Below are positions 47,540 to 58,104 of a stretch of DNA of 64,000 bases, in pieces. Source of the stretch: Daphnia carinata (Eukaryota; Arthropoda; Branchiopoda; Diplostraca; Daphniidae); NCBI RefSeq assembly GCF_022539665.2, contig NC_081336.1:3286001-3350000 (forward strand). The letters run 5' to 3'. The stretch's first letter is position 1; the number at the start of each line of letters is the position of its first letter. The notes beneath the pieces were generated by a model. That model saw only the letters and a list, made by a program, of their open reading frames with translations, did no database searches and had not been told where the DNA came from. Made by a program: the position numbers and the translations under genes.

Positions 47540-50001
47540 TCATGTAAGTCGCTCAACAAGAGCCGATTCCATGGTACTGTCACCGGACATCGAGACACCG
47601 ACTGGCGTTGTCGCGTATCTGTTTTCTGATTTCATAAAGTGTCTTTCTGTCGTAGGAGGTAAATCACGCGTTCTTCGCACACGGTGTTCTCCTCCTGGAC
47701 GACCACCTCGTCGATACCCTCCACGTGAATTTTGTCGCTGATTTCCTACGTTAGGTCCATCCCACAATTCTTGATCTAATGGGGAAGCCCAGTTGGACTT
47801 GCCGTTATCAAATCGATTCCGTTTCCAACCACCCCTGTTTTGAGTTTGGTGGGTAGGCACTCGAGCCGATTCTGTAGATTGGTATCGTTTCCTGTTGAAA
47901 GACGAATGGCGATGGTTTTGGTTTGGATGCGGATTATGATCAAAATCAGTTTTTCGACGATCGTTGGGCTCCACTGGACTTGAGCGATAACCTACTGGTT
48001 TGGGTCGGTTTGCCATAGTGTCGTGTCTGAAGGTATGCCCATTATTTGTTCTAAATTCCCAACAATTGCAGTCATGAAAATAAACGTTAAAATATAAATT
48101 ACACAACGTAACAATTTACCTTTCAGGTTCGCGAAGCGGAAGTGGACTTTGTTCTTTAGTTTGAACTTGTGCTGTCGACACTTTGTCCAAACTTTTCGTT
48201 TCCGACATAACATTGACGGTGCTTTTCAATTTTATATCTGTCGTTTGCAGCAAGTGGCGCACCCTCTCCCTCTGTTCTTCAAGTTGTTCCTGACCAACCT
48301 GCTGATATTTCTTAAGTAGTTTGGCACGCAAATTTCGTTCCTTTTCCTGCAGTTTCATTTGTCGTCTGGTTTCCTTATCCTTAAAAGAAAAGGGTAATGG
48401 CGTGAAACGTTGATAGAGTACCATGAAAATCGTACCTTCTTAGTGGTCTTATCTTTTTTCTTCGAAGGGTCTTTTTTACGATGGTCTTTTTCTTCGATAA
48501 CGGCCTGAATAAAAGTTCTCACAGCAAGACTTTGTTAAAACCATTTTAATTCAAAGTACCTTAACACGTTCAAAGACCGCATCCAACAGGCGTAAGCTCT
48601 CCAGCCTTCTTTGGACTAACACCAACTTGCGCTCTTCAAGTACGACCCTGGAATCCTCTTCAGCCTTCATTTTTCTGGCCGCCTCCTCTTCCCCCTTTAG
48701 TCGTTCTTCTGTCTGCTGACGTCTACGAGGAACAAGCGTCAACGTCATCACATGTTGCCGATTCTTGACAGCTCTTTGAGAGTTATTGGATATGAGCCTG
48801 ACCTGCTCTCTTCGTGCTTCAAATTGTCTAGTTCTCTTCGGACTTTGTCTGCTCTTTCTTTATCAATTTCTTCCTGAATAAGCCGTTCCCTGGCAATCCT
48901 TCTTAGTTTAAGAGATCTTTCGCTCTGGTGGCACGTGCGGTCGAAGTCCACCTAGGGAAGACGCCATCTGAAGGTTACGTATTTCATTTGGTTTCAATTA
49001 GTTCCATCACCTGTATAAGAGCAGTCCAAGCTCTGTTACCTTCCCTATAGAGAAGTTTCATTCCTCTGAAGGCAGTCATACATTTAAGAAACCCTACATA
49101 TTCTTGAAATTGAATAAATGCTTCAAATAGACCATCTTGTCCAAAAGCAAAGGTGTTTTGCGGATTCGTAGCCATCATTGGTCTGTATGGGTCCAACATG
49201 GGAATGTCAACAGAACGAAGGGGACCAAATACTTCAAAAAGTGTCCTGAGCATTGATTCACTTGGCTTTGGTTTAGAAGAGTTTGCCTCCAATCTGGGAC
49301 AGAAATGACCAGATATAACATCGAAACCTTACAAAGCAATCTTCAATTCATTACCCGCTTGATTGTGGGATCATAAACCACTGACATGGAAGCATACATA
49401 TATGAACAGTGTCTGGGCGCTCTCCTGGCCTTAGTTCATTCATGTTTTTGCTTTGTTGAAAGAATGTGTCCCAGTCATGCCTTGATGGGTAGATAAGTTT
49501 GGATTCACAGGCTCTCATTTTCAGTGGTTCAGGGAAGCCATTCAATTTCAAGGTGCCTCTATCTAGTCGTTGAAGAACCCCTGATATCTAGGAAAGAAAT
49601 ATGATAGTAGAAGTTTTGGTTGTAACTACCACATTTAGTATTGCAGAAACTTACCTGATGTTTACTGTCAAGGTGAGCTTCAAATCGCACATATTGCAGC
49701 GTGCTTTTCAATACCTTAGAAACATAGATGGCATTTTGTTTTCTGGAATACAAGGTCTGTATGTGTTAACAATGTTTCGAAAATTCTATACTTTCATCCC
49801 AATGATCTCATCGGGTTTTGCGGTCGCTTTGATTTTATCCATTATTTCCCAAGTGGAGACGGATTTCCCCGCTGTTTTAAGCATGTCGGCTGGCAACTGG
49901 ACCGAAATACTGATACAAGCAAGTGGTTTCAAATACAGCTGCTGAGATGCGTTGACGAGAACGGCATCCTTCCAGTCAGCACACGGAAAAATGCAGCTCA
50001 T
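47540..50001 (-). CDS. AKAP17A: A-kinase anchor protein 17A (splicing-associated AKAP)
   Basis: A nuclear-speckle protein that, in vertebrates, binds protein kinase A and affects pre-mRNA splicing. Nine exons join in frame to 637 residues: 49792-50001, 49655-49714, 49355-49587, 49011-49293, 48803-48951, 48560-48722, 48436-48504, 48120-48379, 47540-48026. Diagnostic segments are LYLKPLACISISVQLP near the N-terminus, PSRHDWDTFF, NELRPGERPDTVHI..LPCQWF, and the RRM-like VDIPMLDPYRPMM...FIQFQEYVGF..CMTAFRGMKLLYR. A long charged E/K/R helix then follows (about 260-480), where vertebrate AKAP17A carries its PKA-binding helix. The C-terminus is Arg/Gly/Asn-rich and resembles RNA-binding tails. It is head to head with the CENP-A gene, 481 bp apart. 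Confidence 0.93.
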
Positions 50002-50482
50002 TTTTTTAAAAGTTGAATTACTGTACCCTTTACGAGAATGTCAACAACGCGTTTAGCTAACGCTAAGTTACTCCATTTTCTGCATACGTTTACCGAAACT
50101 CCTCGGCTTGCCGACGTAGCAGAATAAACGCCGCGTTCTCTCGATAGGTGGCTCTACCATAGAGTTGCAGTAACGGCGGGTTTTTACGAAACAATATTAA
50201 TGCAATAAGAAAGTTAGATGATGGCATAGCACGAAATGCACCAAGTTCAGGAAAATTTTGCTACTGCGTAATTCGAATTTGACAGGAAGCTTCGAAAGAA
50301 GAAATTTTATTTTTAAGTCATCTGGTTGGAGGCAAAAAATTCCTTTCTCAGTTGCGAGATTTATCTGAAACACTAAGACAGGCGGAGTTCAGTTAGTGGT
50401 CGTTTATCTAGTCAGTCGTGGAAGTCATTATTCAAGGAAGGTTATTGCCAAGAATCGTCGGATATCACCAAAACCCAAGAAA
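50002..50482. promoter_or_regulatory. Shared divergent promoter of AKAP17A and CENP-A
   Basis: The 481 bp between the two start codons must carry both promoters. It has no TATA box. A TCAGTT initiator-like site at 50389-50394 lies 89 bp before the CENP-A ATG, without a matching DPE at +28. A CTCF-like CGATAGGTGGC lies at about 50150-50160. Co-regulation of the pair is an inference from arrangement. Confidence 0.5.
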
Positions 50483-51159
50483 ATGGCAAGATTGAAAAAG
50501 TCTAACGTTGATGCATCAAACCTTCCAGTTACAAGGTCAAAAACATCGCTGACGAGGGCCCCTAATGCAGTCACTAAAGCTCCAACTCAGCCGCAATCAA
50601 AATCGCCGACGTTTCGTGATTCTGCAGGCAAAAAACGTTACAGGCCAGGAGCGAGAGCTCTCAAAGAGATACGCCACTATCAACGAGGTGCTTGACATTT
50701 CCTCGATATTCCATTTTCTTTAGCGTTTCAAGGGAAATTAATATTTTGAATTGCCGCATTTCCTGCTGCACCTGCAATGTTAGGAACAGGATTATTAATT
50801 CCTAGATCGCCTTTTACGCGAATCATCAGACAAATCAGCGAAGAATTGACAGGGCACTCCACCCTTCGGTAACACACGTTTATTTAACTTAACAAATTTA
50901 ACAATCATCGATATTAAAAATCGCTTGCGTCTACGACTTAAGTTTCACGGCTGAAGCTCTGGAATGCTTACAAGTGGCGGCCGAAGCTGTGATTGTCCAA
51001 TTATTTCAAGACTCTGTGCTGACGATGCTCAACGCCAAACGGCTGACTCTGATGGTACACAGTTCATTGGGCGTCGGAGGAATCTATTTAAAAATAACTC
51101 TATTTTAATTTCAGGTGAGGGATATCCAATTAGTTAGACGTATTCAACCATGCTATTAA
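50483..51159 (+). CDS. CENPA: Centromeric histone H3 variant (CENP-A/CID)
   Basis: Histone H3 variant that marks centromeres by replacing H3 in their nucleosomes and seeding the kinetochore. Four exons join in frame (50483-50687, 50784-50868, 50943-51054, 51115-51159), giving 148 residues. The histone fold is unmistakable: RYRPGARALKEIRHYQ (alpha-N, about 53-68), LLIPRSPFTRIIRQI (alpha-1), LQVAAEAVIVQLFQDS (alpha-2), AKRLTLMVRDIQLVRRI (alpha-3). It is not canonical H3. Loop 1 is two residues longer (SEELTGHSTLRF against the ten-residue H3 segment), the hallmark of CENP-A. The fold is highly diverged, the tail lacks the K4/K9/K27 contexts, and the gene has introns whereas replication-dependent H3 genes do not. 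The tail (about 50 residues, Ser/Thr/Pro/Lys-rich) keeps only MAR at the start. The ATG at 50483 is the only in-frame Met upstream of the fold. Confidence 0.9.
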
Positions 51160-52676
51160 AACCATCTAAGACGTCTGCGGAAAATTGGAATCGTTCTCAG
51201 GCGACTCGATTATTGTGGAATAATGGAATTCGCGCCCAAAATTTTAAAATGCTTTGCCAATTCATTTTAAAAAGCAATTGTTAGCGTATTTTCTTGTTTG
51301 AAATTTTAAATTTTTGAGAGATTGTGTTGCTGACAGGAAAATGGAACAATAAAATTGTTGTTTTGATGTTCGGCAAGATTTGATTTTCGGATAATGCATT
51401 TAAAGTTAACATGATGTTGCGTATGCAATGAGACAAACTCGATTTGACCCAGCAGCATCCCCTTATTCACTTGACCATTTAGATGGAGATATAAAAGCGC
51501 CGAGTTTGTAATGCAAAAATTGGGAATTTATTTATTTTTTTTACCAAACAAGAAAAATAAAATAAAATAAACAGCATCCCAAGCCGTGTTTGTCTGAAGA
51601 TATAGACCCTCGACTTGGATTCATTATCGGGTCCATGAATAATGTACGACGCATAACTTTTGTTGGAAAAGATTTTTTTTTTTCAGTTGTCTTTCTTATT
51701 CTCTTTTCGATTCGATTCCTCAGCATACCGTATACCACACGCATTTCCCAATTCAACAAACCACATGTTCATTTGAAAGTCAATTTCATTTCAAAAAAGA
51801 AAAAAAAAAAAAAAAAAGGAAATTCCTAGACTTCTTCGATATATGGAGCCATAGTGTGGAATCAAACGAATTTAAAAGATCATCGCGGGGGTAACCTCTT
51901 TTCACGGCGGGATCGCTATCTCACGCGTATCGATGCGCTTTGCATCCAACCAAATTGTCCTTGGACTTAACGGGAAAAGCCAATCTAGGAAGAATCATTC
52001 AAGTATTCCGAAAAGTCTTGGTGCGCACATTACCGCAAATGTCGCGCGATGCGAGAAAACAAAACAAAACAAAACAAGGAAGTGGCAGCAGCAGCAGCCA
52101 AGGAAAAGAAGCAAAGAGCATCGCAGGTTAAAAGGATAAACGAGTGCACGCTGATTGGAGGTGCAATCTCCCCTCTTTTAGACACGCTGGTTAACATGTT
52201 TCGGTGGGATATTGTTGAATTATTTATTGCGCCTCGGTGTGTGTCTTCTTGTTCTCTCCTGCACTGGCGCGCATAACGCCATAAACTACCACATTTTATG
52301 TAAGGTACGAACCACCTGTTTGGAACACGAATTCGAAGAAACATCATATCCCATCTGTCTATATAAACATTGAGTGCGTAGTCGTTTCCCCCCATAAACA
52401 TATTTTCCCGATTACGCGACGAACCAAAAAGAAAACCGGCCTTTTCGACATGATTTTTACAATTTCGCTTGTTTTCTTTACGTCCTATCTCTTCTCCTTC
52501 CTATCCGTCAGATTTGCGTAATGAAGACGAGAAGTTTATTTTGTTTTATCAACAAAAAAAAAAAAACAAAAACAAAAAAAAAAAAAAACGAAGCCGGTCA
52601 AACGAGAAATGCTGACAGCGCACCACAATTTATCCAGTATACCTGAATCGAAACTGCTAAACGCACCATGAAGGTT

Positions 52677-52702
52677 ACACACACACACACACACACACAC
52701 AG
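52677..52702. repeat. (CA)n microsatellite
   Basis: About 12 uninterrupted AC units, upstream of Wnt7. Confidence 0.9.
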
Positions 52703-53228
52703 AGCATTGGTTACCTCGAAAGATATCATAGGGTGGGCGAGGGAGTTTGAGGTGGGAGGGGATTTCACCGGGGGAAGAAAGGCAAAGTTGGACCGGCAGC
52801 AGCAGCACCAGCAGCAGCTGGTCTAGCTGTAGGTAGTGTTGGTAGAAGGTGTCGGTATAGTGTCGGTGGGTTAGCTCCCGAACACACACAGTTCTTAAGA
52901 GGACGTTCGCCGCGCCGCACAGAGCTCTCTCCTTCTCCCACTCTCTGTGGCTGGCCCATTTTTTTTTTGTTTTCATTCTCTTACAATTAAGACTTAAAAA
53001 AAAACAAAAAAAAAAAAAACACAGGGCTTGTATCAGAATTTTTGTGACTGTTTGATTTTCAATTAGATCCAGTGCAATAGTGTCAAATCTAATTGAAATT
53101 GGGAATCCCTTTAAAAAAAAAAAAAAAAAACGCGCCAATTTTCGATTTGCGGAAATCCCACCTTTCAATTCAAGTTTTCCCAATTAAGTGGCTACGTTTG
53201 CCGGAAGTGATTTACTGGCCGTTCCGGA

Positions 53229-53230
<2 letters not shown>

Positions 53231-53261
<31 letters not shown>
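53231..53261. repeat. Poly(A) run
   Basis: About 30 consecutive A residues, 54 bp upstream of the Wnt7 start codon. One of many homopolymer tracts in 51.7-57.4 kb. Confidence 0.85.
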
Positions 53262-53263
<2 letters not shown>

Positions 53264-53314
53264 AAACAGGGGAGTCCCTTGTCTTTGTGCTATGGTTTTG
53301 CGTAGGGGCGGATC

Positions 53315-56300
53315 ATGTCTCCGCAGCTCGGGCCGTCCACTCTCATTTCTCTTGCCCGGCACTGGCACGTCCTACTGCTCATCTCGCTCATCACGCCGAT
53401 CGGCCCATCCAACAGGTATGTTGACTTTTTTTTCTTGTTGCTACACATTTGTTTTCGTCTCCTTTTTGCCAAATGACTAGCACTATTATTTAGTGTCCCT
53501 CGTCCTCCTAAGGGCAGTAAAAAAAAAAAAAAAAAAGCACAAAACAAAAGGGAAGCAAACATTCACCTGTTCGCATAAACGAAAAGTTCCCGAACGCCCA
53601 CCCCCTGCGCGCACGGACATAAATCATTGTAATCCATCGTTTTCGCTAAGAAAACAACAATAAAAAAAAAAAAAAAAAAGTCGTCGACTTGTTTGCCTAG
53701 CTTTAGATGGATAAGAATAGAAAGAAATAAAACAAAACAAAACAAAAAAAAAAAAACAACAAAAACACATATACACACATGCTATTAGCATATGCTAATG
53801 ACAGTCTACACTACTCTCTGGTTCACCAAGAAGTCCCGTCGTCGGCTGCTCGCAGTAGTCGTTGGTGGTTGTTCCACTTTGTTTTTTCGTTTTCGGAACG
53901 AAACAAAAGCAACAAACTATACATTAACAAAATATAAAAAAAAAAAGGACTTTTGCGTGAAAGAAGGGGATCTCGAGTTGGTTTTTCTTTAAGAATATCG
54001 AGACACACACACACAAAGAGAGAGAGAATGAGGCTATAGGTATGAGATGCCGGCTCGCGTTATCAGTGATCAATGTCGTCCAAAACGGAGGGAGGACAGA
54101 CGAACGCTTTCGATTTGAATTTTTTTTTTTTTTTGTTCTCAAACTCGTCGATGACGATGGCGCGTGCTTGCTGACTGGGGGTATTAGTGGCCGGCTCTGC
54201 GTACGTATACGTGACTAAGGCCGGCTCTGCCGACGCGCGCGCGCGCGAGCGCGTGTTCTCTCCATCTTTGGCATGTGGGAATCGTCCCCGATGGCCCGTT
54301 TGAGTGCTTTTTCCAATTCGATCGGACAGCCCCCAGGAATGGATTCAATTAAATATATCAAATCGACAGCAGCAACTGTTGTCTGTTTCGTTTTTTTTTT
54401 CCTTTTTTCTAATGTATATAGAGGAGTATAGTAGCAACAGATCTAGCTCGTGTGCATAACCCAAAATGTTTGACCCCCTCTCTTTGGCTAAGCGTTCGTC
54501 CTCGTCCGCATTTATTCGACTCCTCCTTACAGTTAGCAGCAACTGTAACAGTTTTCTTTTTCTTTGGCTCCCCTTTTTTTTTTTTTTTAACACGTCATGA
54601 CAAACGACGACACCTGCATCCGCAATGGAAACAGAAGAAAAACGTTAGACCGGGCACAGTTATTATACGGTCATGCAATAAATAACGAAATCGTCAGTCG
54701 TCGGTGAAACGACAATAACCGATAGAAGTTCGACAGAGAGAAAGAGACTAGCAGTATGTGAGTCTCGTAGTGGGAGGTCGCAGTTGGGACACCGAAAAAG
54801 AAAACAAAAAGAAACACAAGGAAAATGTTGCTATATAATATACATAAGAAAGAAAAGAACAAAAAAAAAAAAAAAAAAAAAAACACGAGGGGCAAACACC
54901 AGAAACCGTAAGAGGTCCCATTAAGGCAGCCGAAGCGCGCGGTAGTTGTCAGTCCGACTAATGAGCCGATCGATTTCCTCTCTGTCTGTCGGTCTGTTTT
55001 TTTTTTTCTTCTTCTTCTTCTTTCAAACACACCTGGAAGAAAAAAAAAAAACTGATGACAGAAAATAAAGGGGCCGCCGCCGCCGCCGCTGAATGTTCTT
55101 CTCATTTATTTTTTTTTTTTTTTTAAAGAATTGTTTTATTTTTTATATCTTAAAAAAGAAAAGAAGGTTCAAATGTTCCGCAGTTTTCACTTTGCGACCA
55201 CTTCATCACTTTAGATAGTCTTTCATCGTATTTTTTGGTTCTTCTTCTTGTATGCCAGCCCGTGACGAATATGAGGGAGAAAGGAGAAACACATCACACG
55301 TCCGCGCCCATAAAAAAAACTAGTCGGCATTGTTAGAAGAAACACCCACACACACACAGACACAGACACACACAAACAGACCATACCCCCCGACGAAGCA
55401 GGTAAAGCACCTTGTTCTCTGGTGCTGACCAATTTGATAAATCAAAGCGTACACGAATTAAAAGGAGAGGTTCGAAAAAAAAAAACGATGGATGGATTGG
55501 AGGGAGGAAATCTTTGAGTGTTATTTCCTCTTTTGACGTGAGAACTGCTGTTACTGGCTCTCTGCGTGGTAGAAATAGAAAGGTAAAGATTCGGGCCCCC
55601 CCTTCTCTACTACTCCAAACAGTCGGGAGAAAGAAATAAGAAAACCCCCCTCCTGCTGTGAGACATAATACAGCTGACCTCTCTCTCTCTCTCTCTCTCT
55701 TTCTTTTTCACTCTTTTCTTCTTATTTCAAACGGGGAAAAAAAAAATAAAATAAAATTGGGAAGGAGCACGCCCAACTCATCAGTCGGTGAGCAATAAGA
55801 CATTTTTTTCCTGGTTTCCTCCTTCGTGCGTTTTTCTTTTCTTCCCTCTCAAACCGAAAGTTAAAAAAAAAAAAAAAAACTGAAACAACGAGGGAAATAA
55901 CACGACTGGGTCTTTTGTAGTTTTTTCTTTGTTCTTTCCCTCAGATTGGTTAGAAAGAACAAAAAAAAAAAAAAAGGTGGTTAAAATTGTAGAGAGGCAA
56001 AGGCTTGTTTTGTTTTTTTCAACGAAAAAAAGAAGAAAAATGATTAGAATTGCCCAAGGGCTAAGTCATTTCACACCTGATTAGAATGCAACCCTCTCCC
56101 GGTGGAAAACAACGTTCGACACCAAAGGTGGTTTAACACTCCACAACAACAACACACAGAAAATAAAAAGGAGAGAAAACTCCAATCAGCATCCTGTCAA
56201 TGTTTTTTTTTTCTTCTTCTTTCTCCCTTTTGTTTTTGTTCTCTTGTTTTCTTTTTTGTTTTTCTTGCGCTACGTACCCCAAACAGCGAGAGATTGGTTA

Positions 56301-58066
56301 AATTATTGATCGAAGTCAGGAATAAAATTTAAAACAAAAATTCTTTTACATCCCTTTTTTTTGTTCTCTCGATTCCCCTATCTACCTCTATTCTTCTTCT
56401 TTCAAAAAAAAAAAAAAAAAAAAAAAAATGTTGTACTTGATTGAACTGTCTAATAAATCCCAACCCGATAGAGCGCGGGTGATTTGAACGCGCGCGCTTG
56501 GCATTCCAGTTCGTGAAACATCGCCACAATCAAAACCGCCATGACTTTCGGAAAATATTATTAAATAAATAATAATGATAATCAAGAAAACAAAACACAT
56601 GTTTTACATATCTTGTTTTCGCTTTGTTTTCCACTCCGGTTTCCCCCTCCCCCCTTTTTTTTCCTGTGCTTCAATCACGCAATAATTTGATGAAAAAAAA
56701 AAAAAAGGACTGGAGGATGCCGCAAGCATTTCTAGTCTTTGGGTGGCGGCTGTGGGGGGTGTGTATGCAGATCTGAAAATGGCAGACGAGTTTTCACGAT
56801 GTGTGGCAGGATATCCCAGCAGCGTACAGTCGGGCAGAGCAAAAAAAAAAAAATAAACTAAACCGCCGGAGAAACGAAACGATAATAAGGCGACAGGCTG
56901 AAGACTGTCGCGACGTTTTGAAACTTTTGTTTTTGCGTCCACATCAAACCGCACGGTCTGGCCAGCTGATGGGTGTGTCGCACTGGCGAAGCGAAACGAC
57001 AAAGAGAACCTGAACGAGCGGATAAAAGACCACCGGTCACGTACTTTTTTTTTTTTTTTTTAACCAAGGCGTACAACCTGAACGAACGAACAAAAGAAAA
57101 ATCTAAAGAAAACGGGAGTCGAATCGTAAAAAAAAAAAAAAAGGTTTCTTTCAACGTGACCGTATCTCTCTTTCTTTGTTTGCTGGAACGCCAGTGGCCC
57201 ACTAAGTGTGCATCATATCGTTTTCCCCATCAGCGTTGACATTCCTTTTTTTTTTTTTTTTTTTTTATTTCCTTCGTTTTCATAATTTTCTGAAATTTTT
57301 TTTTTTTTTTTTATCCGTCCCGTTTTTCGTGCACAGGTCGGTGATGGCTTTGAGCGCTGATTTGATTTGCGGTAAGATACACGGACTGACGGCCAAACAG
57401 CGGCTGCTGTGCGCAGCAAAGCCGGACGCGATGGTGGCCATCAGTAACGGAGCCAAGCTAGGTCTGTCCGAGTGTCAGGAACAGTTCAAGTACCACCGAT
57501 GGAATTGCACGGCTATCGGTAGCCGCAATGGATTCGGTCACGTCGTCGTTGTCGGTATGTTGTTTGTTCTTTTCTTTGATCAATTTCCTTCTTCTTCTTC
57601 AACATCCCATTATCGCGGTAAAACGGCCAAGACACAGACGACATTAGGAAAAAAAAAAACTAAACGCCCCGTAACTTAGGAGACGTATGCAAACATTCTC
57701 TGCCAACCAACACCCAAAAGAATCTATGGCGTGTGTACGTTTCAAAATCAATTAGAGAAAAAGACAAACAAAGAAAGGGGGGGGGGAATCAAACATGCGT
57801 TCCGTATTCTCGCGGCTTTTCTTTGCTGGCTTTAAGTAAATGAGGATAATGGCGTAAATAAATCCAAGACCAGATATCTAATGCGATTGGATTGCTACTG
57901 CTTTTGTGGTCGCAAGGATATTGTAATTTCAAATGTTTTATTTTTTGTTTTGTTTTTTATTCTGCCGCGGTAACTACTGACAAACAAGGTAAACCGCACT
58001 GCGGTTGCAACCGCCGGTTTGCTCTTTTTTTTTTTTTTGTTGGTTACAAGTTTGGTCATGGCAAAC

Positions 58067-58104
<38 letters not shown>

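Larger units (their letters stand above)
51160..53314. other. Intergenic, CENP-A 3' flank and Wnt7 upstream region
   Basis: No gene is recognised. Many A and T runs occur, including one of about 17 A at 51799-51817 and a pure A run at 53231-53261. A CA repeat lies at 52677-52702 and CAG-rich sequence at about 52796-52820. The right part probably holds the Wnt7 promoter and 5' UTR. Confidence 0.4.

Noticed and set aside
52536-53183. 215-codon minus-strand frame
   Set aside because: Mostly runs of Phe from poly(A/T), a Cys/Val run from the CA microsatellite, and no conserved domain.
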